64,000 nt of DNA from Steinernema hermaphroditum (taxonomy: Eukaryota > Nematoda > Chromadorea > Rhabditida > Steinernematidae): positions 4,464,001 to 4,528,000 of the forward strand of contig CM059625.1 in assembly GCA_030435675.1 (NCBI GenBank). Direction: 5' to 3'. The notes beneath the pieces are model-generated. The model had not been told where the DNA came from, searched no databases, and saw only the letters and a program-made list of their open reading frames with translations. Numbering within the stretch: the first letter of the stretch is position 1; the number at the start of each line of letters is the position of its first letter. The position numbers were made by a program, and so were the translations under genes. Below are positions 24,165-36,759 of the stretch, piece by piece.

Positions 24165-24867
24165 CTTCTTTGATATAGTTATTTGTGGACGAGTTTAGAT
24201 GGAGCTTAGATTGAGCGAAGAAAGTGCTATAAGAACGTTCAAACATGAATATCTCACCTTCAAGTCTAAAGCTACTGTGAGGGTCAACTTGGAAACATAC
24301 GGCCTCGGGTGGTCGGACGTTTTGCGAATCCAAGGGTCGTTTTTTCAACATTTGGACCTTTCTCCTTTAAAGTGGAAATGAGCTCGTGGAGTCACTATAT
24401 AGACATGATAGCTGCGAGTGGTAGCTATCTGCTGCATGTGCCCATTCTTCGTTATGTAAGTTAACTTATCAGAAACGTTGGAGTTAATATAACATAGTGA
24501 TCAGAGAAGGCCAACTTTTTGAGATTTGCTCATGTTACGATATATGACGAGCACAGGGATAGGTTCATCCGGAAGGTAAGACCTAACGATAGACACGGTT
24601 GAAGGCAGTCACCGTTTATCACACAATTAATACTATATGAAGCCCGTACATCACTTTGCATTTCGTCATGTCGAGGTGCCAAAAAATGACCATGAAAACA
24701 AAATAGACATCCAACATCAAAAGGCATTCAATAGAGAAGCCGCCAATCATAGCGTAGGGCGACAGTTCACTGCACTCAACATCGCGCCCATCGATTTTAC
24801 CCAAAAACTAAAACTTATGAAAAAAAATATATTTGCTGAGTGACCCGTTTTCAATTTAACAACCCAA
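24165..24867. mobile_element. TIR element, family R1 copy 2 (reverse)
   Basis: Reverse-oriented copy of 556-1469. Read on the minus strand it begins TTGGGTTGTTAAATTGAAAA beside a TA at 24868. It continues with the shared TATGATTGGCGGCTT, ATGGTCATTTTTTGGCACCT and CAGCAGATAGC blocks, and is alignable to about 24165, where the foldback element and its flank follow. The outer terminus resembles the termini of the 35491-36759 element (TTGGGTTGGTAAGTTGAAAA), suggesting that both were mobilised by related mariner-type transposases. Confidence 0.55.
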
Positions 24868-24869
24868 TA

Positions 24870-27800
24870 GCTAGTGCTTTTTATTGGCAATGTGCCCAAT
24901 GATTGAAGCTTCAAGTACAAGAAACTAATGCGAACGTATGTTTGAAACCATTATCTCATATTTCAACATAAAATTGCAATGGGACAATAAATGCCTGTTG
25001 TTCCAACAACTGCATTCACTTCGCTTAGCTTGAAATATCTCACAAAGATAACGGTGTCTTATCCAATACAATACAAAAGTGTTAAATTCGGTCTGTAGCG
25101 GACGGTTTTTACGATGTATCTCTTCTTGATTTCGTATCTTTTCTTATTGTGAATTATTGTGGTTCACAATGGATCTGCACCACTTTGATAAGATGTGCTT
25201 TATCAGCATTTGTAAACCATAATTTAACTGTATCCGATAGTGCGCGTATAGCGTATACCCTTGATCTCATAAAACAAAAATCACAGCAACTCGAAAATTA
25301 GCCATATCCGTTCCCTCTTTAGTCCTTTATTTGGTATTTGCGACTTCCGATGTAACCTGCCACTCTATCAATCTTATCTCGTAGCACATCTGGATGGTTC
25401 TGCGTTCCGATGAGAATAGTAATCGGTGCCACCAAAAGAACATCTCCAGGACACTGTCAAAATAGGGGCTGGACGGGAGCGCTCTTTGTGCATGTCTTTT
25501 GTCCATTTGAAAAGACGATAGTTGTGAAAATAGAACATGGGCAAAATTTCGTGTCAATGTTGTCGGCTGTCCTTTCGAAATGTCGATTATCTCGGCAGTT
25601 CACAATGTCCCCCGTGTGTAAACGGATCAGATAAGGGCTGATGTAAGATGGGAGTACTTCTACTCTTATTGTCGTTCAGAAATCGCATCCTCCGAACCCG
25701 CTCAAAAGGGTTTGTTTTCCGGCCATGTCACTCTAACATCTCCGTTCGTCCGCGAGAAGGCAGCGAGAAACAATTGGATTTTAGGGAGTTTGTTTCGCAC
25801 GTCAATCGACGCAACCGAGTGGAACGTAGTCGAGGAGCTCGTTTCCTCTGCAGTACACCTGTCTATGTCATCTGGCCGTCGTCTCTTCTGGTTCTGTTTC
25901 TTCTAACCCAACTGTCTCTGTTCCAAGCTAAAGTAGGTTGCTAGTTAGCGGAAGCTATCGCTCAGTTTCATAGAAAATTAGTTTTGAAAGAGAGCAACGG
26001 TCTGTAAACGATCGGGTGGCGTAAATATTTTGCCTTCCAAGCAACAGATGTAGTTCAAGTACTTATGCTTAAACGGGACACGCATGAACTTCAAAGCTCT
26101 GTACGCACTGCTGTTATTTTTGCGTACGCCTTCTCATAAGTACTTCCACATTGAGCGGGGCTTACCTTCCATTACATTAAGCGTTATGTATACAATCGCT
26201 TTAAATATTTTTGATCAAAAATCGTCCCCGCTCTCCAGATGTGATTTGTCATGCACAGCTGGCGTCCCTATTGCCAGCTTCACCTAATGAGTTAACAACC
26301 ATATTTATTGTGCTTTCGAGCCCATGCATTCCAGGTTTCGTCTTGGCTTCTTGTTTCATTTGCAGAAGTGAACGTTCACAAAGTGCAGAATTGCAGGTGC
26401 GCGCCGACCGGACCCCGCGTAGTTCCCACCGTTTTCCATCTACATGCTATTTTCCCGTAAGTTATTTCTCCCACGCAGTTGTCGCTGAAGTTGCTTTGCG
26501 ATGCTGAGATATGTGCTCTGCATCAGGGCCGCAAGTCGTTACACACTTAGAAGGGAACGGCCAAGCCTGTAACGCTAAGATCGACGCGAGACTAGGGGCA
26601 AACAATAGGCCTAGGTGAGCAGATAAAAAATGCAAAAAATTAGCTGGCCATATGCGCGCAATATCACAGAAGATACGGTATCCTCACACCGGCATCCGCC
26701 TTCCACCGATGGTTCCCAACGGACCCAATGTTACTGATACCCCCTACGGTATCGGCCGCTATTCTACTATCTGATGCTCGTTAAGTATACGGGTCACTTG
26801 GGAATCGCCAGAAGTTACCAAACAAATGTTACCGACGTTAAATAAGTAGGAAGCGAGCATAGAGTGTGTTGGGCATGTTACATTTGAGTGCTTGATATGA
26901 CAATCCTATATGAATTGCGTTTTTCTTAGTGATCTGGAACCGCGATGTAAATGCTTTAAACTGTTGAGATTACTGCTATGTAAAAAGGAACCATTGCCTT
27001 TTCTTTGTGACGTTCGGATTTAAAAGTGCATAAAGCTAAAAAACGAACATCATGGCCAGTACATCGTGGCCACTGAATTCTGCTTATAGATTATATATTA
27101 AGTTTATGATACCTCTGTCGAATTATACTTTTACTGCATCGAAGGGTCTACACGTCTACTACATATTGTTGTACTTACACCAATGAGACTTATTTTAAGT
27201 TTTTTTTCTGTTTTTACTTCGTTGTAGAGATCGGTCGAGTAATTTTGTGAACTGTTTCGTTCCTGTTCGTCGTTTCTGGCGCAATGATCGCTCCCGAAAA
27301 GCATGGAACACCGTGAAACCGTAGATACGGAGTACTGTGCCTTTGTGTACTAATAAGAATGGTAATCTCTGTCTCAATGACGTTGATCCGGCAAAGAAAT
27401 GGTTTTCATTATCATCGTTAAACCGAGCTTTCCCAGCTATATCTGACCTTAATCACGATAGAAAAAATAGATGCTGAATGCAAACTAAAACTGTTTAGAA
27501 TCGCAACTAGAGATTTCAAGAACCGTAACGTCCTGGTTAACTATTAGTATACTACGGTGGCTCATTTTAAAATTTCAGCAAAGAAAAGTGAAACTTTTTC
27601 TCAATGTTGGCCGCTTGCACCTTGTTTTCCTCCAGAAACAATTCCAAATTCATGAAACGCTTGTCCTCAGGAACGCTACGAAAAAGCGTAAACGACCTGC
27701 CAAACGGCCACTAAGTACATGAATGTTTTTGTGCTATTTAAGGAACAAAGAAAACATCGAAAGTGCGACGACCCGATCTCCATGAGAAGCTGCCGTGAGA

Positions 27801-30800
27801 CGTTCCCACATCAGTTCAAACACCGAAAGTAATAGCGGAATTTCAAGTATTTTCCTGCTACTCACTTCCTAACTGACCCTTCTCCACTTGCTCACGCATG
27901 TATAAGCGAAGCTCAGCTGGTCCGTTTTAATTACAAGGCGGCGTCGGGCGGTTAACGCAAAGAGCACAAGAGAGAGGGAATTTGTTTTTAGTGACGAGAT
28001 AATTGAACTGTTTGTCCCAACTCCTCGGCGCACGCAACGCTTCCTCGACGATGATAGTTCATTCATATTTCGGCCACTTAACTCACCACCGATCGTGCTT
28101 GTCCGCATCGCTTATACCTGCGCGCGCGCCGCGTTCGACAACAAAGCGGGAACTCCGCGCCGTGCTCTCTGATTCCCACAAGGCATGAATGATTCAGAGA
28201 ATTCGTTTAGGCCAACCCGCGCGCAATTCTTTTGAAACTTTGACAACTGTCTGCGCGAAACACTTCCTCTTTCCTTCCTTAACGCGCGTCCTCGTGCCCT
28301 TTCGTCTTGACACTTAACCGCCGGCGAGGGCGTGTGATTCTATTTTCTATTTTGCTTTCTTGCCTGTTACCATATCGTGTTTCGTGCCCTCTCTCGCGTT
28401 TGGCTTTTCGATAGTCCTAAACGTCGATATGACTGTTTTAACACAAGGTCATTATATAATAGGCTATCATGGCCGTCTCTCTTGTGTAGACTGTGAAAAC
28501 AGGGACCTTTTATTTCACGCTTTGCCTTCGTTTTCCTTCGCTCAGTTATTCTACCCGCGAAGTTAATGTTGAGAGCAATTCTATGCTAGTTCCTTGAAAT
28601 GAGAGAGTAAACAGATCACTGTTACTGTTATTTAAGATAGCAATGACATGTAAATTTCTTATTTAAGATGGGATAAAAACAATTGACCAAATTTGCCCGT
28701 GACGACAATTGCCCGTGACGCAATGTGCCTGCTTCCGGCTGAAATTTAATTTTCACCGAAAGATTTCCTACTTATTAAACAAACAAAAGCGCTAGAAAAA
28801 TGGAAGTGTCCACATGTGAAACAAAGTGCAAAATTTCGTTATGTCAATTGCACTAATGGGTGTATATATAGGATAACACCACTGTAAGCCTATCGAATGC
28901 ATTTGAGCTAGAAAAGATCGTCAGTACTTAAGAATAATGAGGTGCTAGATAAGGCCTTTAAATACTTGACCTGATGATTATGATGCACTTTATGTGCAAA
29001 ACATATGACCTATTAATTCCTGTTTCAGAAATAACCTGGAAATCCGAGGTGAAACCACTGATGGGCTTATGAGAACGGCTGGCTAGAGCTATAGCCGTAT
29101 TCTTGGTCCTGTTATGTTCGGTATTAGTTTGATTTCGGCTTCTATCGTCATCACCTATCTATAAACAAGGAGGCAACGAAACTCTTGGTCTGTTCGGGTG
29201 GTGTGTGTTGTTCCATGAGCACAAGAACTGTCGCATTTGATCATTTGAGGAGTGGAGGCTTTGAACCTTAGACAATGGCAAAATAAGGACTGGGACCGGC
29301 GTTGAACCGACCGTCGACTTATACGTATCAGAGAATCATGGAAAGATTTCCTATATAAGATTATGCACCTTTTAGCCGACTGATTTACACAAATCTCGCT
29401 GTTTTCTTGCAATACTCCCCAGTCAATAAGCTGTCAACGAACTTCAGTCCGCCCGCTGTTTAACTTCGGTCTTCAGAGGATGGAACCACTCGAGAATCCA
29501 AAAAATGCCGCTGCCTCACTAAATTGCTTTACGTTTTTGAACGCCATCACCCATAAGTGTCATCGACACGTATCAAATTGTGTTCCCTAACCTAATTTGT
29601 GCCCTCCGAACGACAAGAGTTCCTTTATTGTGTCCCTGTGCGTCATGCGCAGACAGTTGTACTTCATTGGCTTTTTGTCCGTTTAAAAAGCTCACTCAAC
29701 TCGGCAGCAAATTCGATTTGTCACTAAAAACCTGAAAACGAACTTGCAGTGACGCTATAAAACTGCTTATCCACTCACGCAATCCGTTCTGATTGTAGAA
29801 GCGAGGCGGTCCTTGCACGACTTCCGCCGCTTCTTCGCCCTCTCAGCTGTTTTCCTGTCTCAAGTGCTTCGGGGGTCCTCTTTTAGTGCATAACGGGTTG
29901 GCTAGTGTCGCTGATCGAGAAGATAATGCCGGCCGATCGTTTCTAATGCTGCGTGTGATTGTTTGAACTTTGTTTGAACTAGCTGACGAACAAATGATTT
30001 AAAATGTAGCTCTCTTGAAACATCGTGAAATATTTATCGAGATCTCTTGTGAGAAGGGTCAAATTAGAAAAGTGGTCTAAAAGGCGGTCTTTTGTTTGTA
30101 TCAAAGCTTTTTTCAACAAAGTGCTTACTTCAATCGAATATGGCTTCACGTTTGTAATTGTAACCGGAAGATCGCGACTAATTAAGTTATAGAACAGGTG
30201 TAAAAAGTTTAAGGAAATACACGTTCTTTGTGTCACACGTTTTAAACGACTTAAGGGATCTTGGATCACCTCTCACGCTTGTTTTCGACTAACAGACGAA
30301 GATCAGCGACACAGTCTCTAAGCAATGAACTTGATAGATGTGTGGCGATTCATTTTGTGAACTTATTGCCAACACCATCGTTATGATCGATGGCTACAGA
30401 TATAAACTTGAACTTATCACGCCACAAGTTGTTCCACAGAACATCGCCAAGACGTATAAACTTCGACCTTCGGTCGTTTAAACCGATGACCGTCGGTTCA
30501 TCTAATAGGCAGTCTGTGATCAAGAAGTTTTCCGAAACGCTAGTACTGTCTATTCTCCATAGCTTTTTAGTGAAACCAGACGGGGACCATTTGACTCTGT
30601 TATTATCAAAACGGCCATCCGTCGCACTATAAACAACTTTAAAAAACAACACCCTCAGCTGTAAGCAAGAACCTCTTAAACCGGCGGCTTCCTTGTCACA
30701 AATGGACCCACTTAAATTTATCAATGGCAACCGTCTAGACTATGTGTATGAACATGCGAATTATTACCCCTTCCTCCCTTTCCACAGATTCTGAGCAGAG

Positions 30801-33800
30801 TTTCTATGCGATTTCTGGACCGTGAAGTGTAAATGATGTCGTCCTTTGTGGTTTGTCACAGAGAACGTGACCAAACAAAGGTGTATTCGCTTCCGCATCG
30901 GGTTTCATTCCGAGTGACTTCAAATTGGTTGAAAATTATTCAACCGTAAAATGAAAACATGCGCGGTGTTCTTAAGTATTCATGAGAAACAACGTAGAAA
31001 GCAGCAGTCTCGAGAAAACATGTCTATTTTAGAAATTTGACGGGGAAGTTGATGTTTATGGATCTCCTATCTAAGAAAACCGAACTCCTGTTTTTTTGTA
31101 TGTCGGACCAGACATGTTTTCCTCTCACTCTGTTGGTCATGTAAGGAGTAACCATGATTCGAAATATATCAATTGAATAGCGTTTTTAACTGATATCAGA
31201 AATCGGTTTTTTTTCACGGAACAGCTCCCAAACAATGTATGGTGCCTACTCACTTTCTTTTGCGTCCAAATGCTCTGAAGATAGTGGTTTGTTTTATTAT
31301 TATTTGGCCACAGTACGATCCATTCGTAGTTATGCCGATTCGAACAAAATGGAGTATAAAGGTTTTCTTTTTAGTTTTTGAAAACAATTTTCAATAATGT
31401 GACCAGTTAAATTATTAAATTTAAAGTTGTGCATGCTGTCATCAAAACTTAGCTCATGGGATCGGGCAGTTTTGATAAGCAATTATACAACAAAATTTGA
31501 TCGCTTCCGCTTCCCGCACTTCCGCTCAGCTGTCGGAACAATTGGCGCCTCCGGCGAAAGTACAACGATCCCGCTTATCTGTGGCCACCCGCTTGTGGGC
31601 CAACACTCAAACTTCGGAACCGCCGCCATCACTCATTTCGTCACCTAGCCACATGACCTGTCAGCTCGTCTCTTTGCTTTTTCTAAAGTCACACACATAG
31701 CCGGTCAACCAGCCGTTTCCTTCTTTGTTTATACGGTGGTGTTAATGAGTGCAGTTCGCTTAGTTTCGCCGGTTGGTTCCCGTTGACGCCTTTTGTTTTT
31801 GACGGCGGTGTCAATTTGTTTTCTTCGGAAATCGAAACTCATGCGTGTCGGGCCGTCGTCGAAAAGAGAATAATTAAAGAGGTGGTCAAATGGTCGCATA
31901 AAGTGCCTCAGCTGCGTGTTCCCATCGCTTTTTTCTACGCCCGATTGGCATAGTGCATCCGCTGTCATTTCCACGTTTTTGGCTCCTCCGCATATTCGTT
32001 CACCACTCAAAAACATATTGCCTTTGGAGACCGTTTGCGGAAATGAAAAAAATACGCAAATATACTTTTCCGGTGTGTGCACTAATCAACAATGAGCCAG
32101 GGAAGCGTTGGCAAATTCGTGCGACGCTCCGCCGCGTCTCCAAAGCATACCCCTGGCGACGGCATTATGCTGATTAGATGTGACCCGCACGTCAACGGCA
32201 ACCGGCACTTCGCCACTGGTGTTGTTTGTTATTGAAATCGTCGAGCATTGAAATTCAGATGCGCCTCGCCGGGATCGCCTTTTCGTGTTCGACCGATTTG
32301 TGAGCAATTGTGTTTGCACTCTTACGTCGTCCCAATTAGTTAGATGTACTTAAGGTGCGATTGTAGATTACCTTTGGTCGTTCGGTACTATTGAGATGTC
32401 TCCACGCGTTCGCTCGACGCTTTCACTTAACAAAAGCTGTTTTAAGCGTTGGCGACACCCACGTTTGGCCTTTTGTCTTACCTTTGTGTAGTATGGATGG
32501 AGTGCAGGAGCCTCGAGAAATGTACGGTCTCCCCACTACATTGATTTCTTTTGTAATACGGGTAACCCTTGACTTGAATATAACATATCTGCTGGTTGTG
32601 GAATATCATGTGTTCATAGCATACTGATGTAGTCGCTGTTTATGGTTTAACGCAGATGTCCAAAAATGTGTTTTTTTGCTGTGCCTTTCTTGTAGTTTTC
32701 AATGGAAAACTACAATCATTTCTATCGTCCATTTCGGGATACATCTCTCTCAGAATCTGGACCATTCGCTACTGCTACTCGCCTAAAGAGTTGCTTTTGC
32801 ACGCGCCAAGTAAGGTCCTTGCTTCGCTCGCGCGTTTCTTATCTTCTGCGTTCTGTTCCTCACAAGTCCCGCCCTCACCAAATGGTCCAGATCTAAAAAA
32901 GCCAATTTTCTGAGCACCCTTCACCTATGAGTCATCCTCATGCAACAGAGAGCGATGCGCGTACTTGTAATTGTAAATGAACATTCACAAGGACACGTGT
33001 GATAAATTGTTTTGCCTAAAATAACAGCTGTTTTGTGCCGCACTTTCAACGAACCTGCATAGTCAAATTGATTTCTAGTCAAGCTTTCATGAGAACAATA
33101 TGTTATTTCATTTTTGCCCTTTGACAGCTTTGCTGTCCTGCAACCTTTTTCGCGAATATTCAGGGAAACATTCATGTTTATTAATTGCATTACATAGTTT
33201 TGCTCAAGTCGTTAATAGAACTGTATGTATATGTATTAAAGAAAGCAATGAGATAGGCGCAGACGCCTTCTATGCCCATCCGAGGCAATTAAGAACAGTT
33301 GAGATTTTACATTTTTTTGTAACAACCGTCTCGGGTTCCGACTCAGGACCTGGTAAATCTGGACCGTCTCGCTCGGGTTCGTTCCTGTCATCCAACAAAA
33401 GAGCTGTTTTCGTATCGCCGACCGAACGGCTTGCCGACGATGGCTTTCGTTCGCCCGTTGCTGATCTTCTGCGTTCTGTTTTTCCCGTGTCCAAGGTACT
33501 CGCCGATATAAACTGATCCAGATCTTGAACATAAGACGGTTGAGAGCAAACGGACAAACGGACCATTATGCAGCAAAAATGGAAGTCTCTTGATTTTTCG
33601 GAACTTCTTCTTCGTTAAGACGAAAACGTTTAATAGCATAAGTGGCCAACTTCAACAATCATTTCACTCAAAAGCACTTTGCCGTGATGAGCGCCTTTGA
33701 GTGAACGCATTCGACTATGAATGAAAGGCCATGAAAGTTTTATAGGACTTATCGAACAGAGAAAAATGTCAATTTGCTCGACTATTTCAAATCGGTTTGC

Positions 33801-35488
33801 TTGCAGACCACTTTATGAGTGCGTTTTTGTCGTCGAAGCTGTTCATTGCGTCTCCGTAGTTCAATTTTTCTTCTTCTCATCTTCAAGCCTGCGACACTCA
33901 TGATTATTTGTCTCGATGAAAGATGAGTCCGCGGGTCGTTAGTTTTCTTTTTAGCTCAAACTGAGGATGCGGAAAAAGTGCGCCTTTGATCTATGGCCAC
34001 CTTGCGTGAACCATTGCAACGGGGCGGAATGGTGCAAAAAATGCTCCAGTGGAGGAAAGCCTTCGTCCGTGCCATTTCTTTCGTCTCGCGACGTGACCGA
34101 ATTTTCCGTTTTTACGTAATTGAATATTGGCCTTCTTTTGATCGCGCATTACTTGGATAATCACATTTGTTTAACATGTTATACGGCCATAATCGGCGGA
34201 GCAGGGCCACCGTTTTGCGCATCGTTCTCCCTGGAGGCGCTTTATGAGGATTCTTTGGGGGTCTTTCAACTTTCATAGGAAAATTGTGGTAGAGGGTTTC
34301 TCAAATAGTTTTTTGACGGCAGCGTTTTGGTCAACGTAGTCTTCCATTACTCAATATTCATGACCTAGGAATAGGGACTCTGGTTGTATTATTTACATGT
34401 TTTTATCAGAATTTCTTATGTTTTATCCTACAGTAATGTGTTCACTTCCTATTTTGAAATACGTGATCAGTTTTGCCCAAGATGTCGTCACGTTTTAAGA
34501 GAAAACAGGATCACTCACAGGATTCAGCCGGAGAAATGTTGTGTTCCAGTCTTGCTCATTCTTTCTTTTGCACTAGAGTGATAGTGCCGGATGTCTCGAG
34601 ACAAACTGGGATGTTCCACTCAATAGAAAGCGGTATCCAGTCTCAATCCCTTCGGCACTGCTAGTTACGATGAAAATGTATGTGAAATAGCATTGCAGAA
34701 CGACGTGTTTGAACGATAACAAAGGGTTTTCTAAGAACTACATGTTTGTGGTATCGCTCGCTTAACCCCCGCAAATATGTTGACGTTGATGACCGACAAA
34801 GCCGATCGTTGACGAATATCTTCCCTTTTATCGCATAATCCGCATACCGATTTGCTCACCATCTAAGCTCATTTTGATTGCAGAAGCTCGCTCCGATTTA
34901 TGCGCTACGTGTTCATTGAGGTCATTCATTAATAATCATTTTCAACGTGAACACTTGCGGCATCCACTTCGCTCAAAATATAACTGCTGCTCGCTGTTGC
35001 ATACTATAGCGGTTTACCCAATGGCTGGAGTACCCTTTTCCCAACATGCTGACATTTGCTGCTGTTTTTAAGTCTACTAAACGCTATTTGTGGAAACAGG
35101 TCGGTCAAGTGATGATCCTATTTAGAACAGAGTACAAAATCTACATTGCTTGATATGTTTACCTTGTTGTCTCTAGTGCAGAAAAAAGCGACTTGGAAAA
35201 GCAAACATAACACCTATACAACTTATCGGGAGGCACAGATCGAGTAGCATGAAAAGCGATCTGGTTTCATTTTACTAATATGTTTTTTGGTCATCATCTG
35301 CTTGTGTTTACGTTGCTATATCTCACAGAACGGTTTTCGACTGCATCCTTCCTTATTATTTGTAGCGAAATTCCGGCAGGGAATATACCACAAAATACTA
35401 TGTAGTTCAACCCCCTTTTTTTCGTTGTGGGCCGCTTAGCTGTACGTAAATAGTTACCGGGAAACGATAACGTGCAACCCGACCCAAT
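24870..35488. other. Gene-poor stretch, no supported gene
   Basis: No reading frame could be joined into a credible gene. A 126-codon frame at 30350-30730 (-), followed in a different frame by 29979-30269 (-), looks protein-like but is interrupted and unrecognised; it may be a pseudogene. Several G+C-rich islands (28000-28330, 31500-31640, 32100-32300, 33320-33500) might be regulatory. Confidence 0.4.
29979..30730 (-). pseudogene. Possible broken unrecognised coding region
   Basis: Two minus-strand frames, 30730-30350 (126 codons) and 30269-29979 (96 codons), lie in different frames 80 bases apart. The first includes NRVKWSPSGFTKKLWRI and SKFIRLGDVLWNNLW; the second NVKPYSIEVSTLLKKA and DRLLDHFSNLTLL. 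Composition is protein-like, but I found no clean splice pair to join them and do not recognise the family. It could be a decayed gene or retroelement fragment, or chance. Confidence 0.2.
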
Positions 35489-35490
35489 TA

Positions 35491-36759
35491 TTGGGTTGGT
35501 AAGTTGAAAATGCACCATTTTTGATTCGCGTCTATTTTCGCACTGTGTGATCCTTGGATCAGATGGAATAGTGCGTTCGTATGGGCGATTGGTTGACTTT
35601 CCAGTCGGTACGCTCCGATGCCCCACCTGCATGCCCTCCGCTTTCTTTGAATCCTTTTATATTCATGGTCCGCGAAGCACCACCTGGGCATCCGAAACAC
35701 CGAACCTTCGACAACCTCTCCGAGGGACTATTTATTTGAAAGGCGGTATGCTGTCTTAGCTGCGCATACAGCAGGAGCTTAGCTTCCAAGCGCACACGCT
35801 GATCTCTTCTTGCAATGTCACAGTGAGAACAAATTCCAAGAAGATAAAAAATTTGCCCATAAAGCACTTGACCCGAAAGTAGTTAAACTTTTTGTTGATT
35901 TAACAAACTCCAGCTGGGGGTGTACAGACAACATGGACGGCCAGCTAGGGTGCTTCAATGCCATAGTGGCTGATGCTCCGATGCTTTTGGCTACAAGTGG
36001 AAATCGGGAACTCCGATTTCTCACGACTCTCCGAGCCCTTGATCCGCCATCGCAACTCATTGACCCCTGCTTTTATTTGTATTTCTAAGTAAAAATCTTT
36101 TCCTTTATTTTTCGTGACTCTTGAGTTCAAGGGGGTTCTAGCCATATGATCCCCAGAACTACTTGAGGGTATGGATAAGGAAGAGAAGTCAACTATTGTG
36201 CTGCGGTCAGAACCAGGTTGAAAAGTAATGCTGCACTGTCTTATATGCGATATTATAGAAGCACGGGGCTGAAACGTATTTATAGGATAGAGCAATCTCT
36301 CAGCTATAGTTTGCGACTAACATCTAGAAAAACCTCGTTCTCTTATTTAAGATAAGGCAAGAACTAGTAACTGGTTTTGGGATTTCAGCAGATCCAGCAG
36401 GAGCATGAATGTTTGATATTTTTGATTGCACACAAAACTGCTGCTCATCTTCAGCTGGGACTCAGGTACTTGTTATGCATGTAGGTCTCCCACAGCTCTA
36501 TCGGGTACCTACTTGTGCGGTACTGTCGGAAACATCAACGAATAAATTGAGCCAAAGTTTGCAATGAGGTCAAAAACGGACAAAATGGAACTTTTCGACC
36601 CGGAATCTCTCCTGTTCTGCAGTGAAATGGCCAGACTTCTCGCCAGAAAGTGTAGAGAGGCTGAGCACTTAAATGGTGAATACACCCATTGAAATCTGTG
36701 CCTTTGCAACAATAAGGATTCATTTTTAAAAATGGTGCATTTTCAACTTACCAACCCAA
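35491..36759. mobile_element. Mariner-sized element with perfect 32-base termini
   Basis: The sequence TTGGGTTGGTAAGTTGAAAA plus the next 12 bases (TGCACCATTTTT) stands at 35491-35522 and is repeated exactly in reverse complement at 36728-36759. Both ends are flanked by TA, the target of Tc1/mariner transposases. The length, 1269 bases, matches full-length mariners, and the GGTTGGT core recalls mariner termini. Inside, no intact transposase is present: frames are short on both strands and I could not securely find the catalytic motifs. It is either a decayed copy or a mariner end pair carrying unrelated filler. Confidence 0.7.

Noticed and set aside
36184..36280. Minus-strand LPYPYPQ...P resembling the HPPYSPDLAP motif of mariner transposases
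   Set aside because: The spacing to the element ends does not suit a transposase and the frame is broken; too weak to call.
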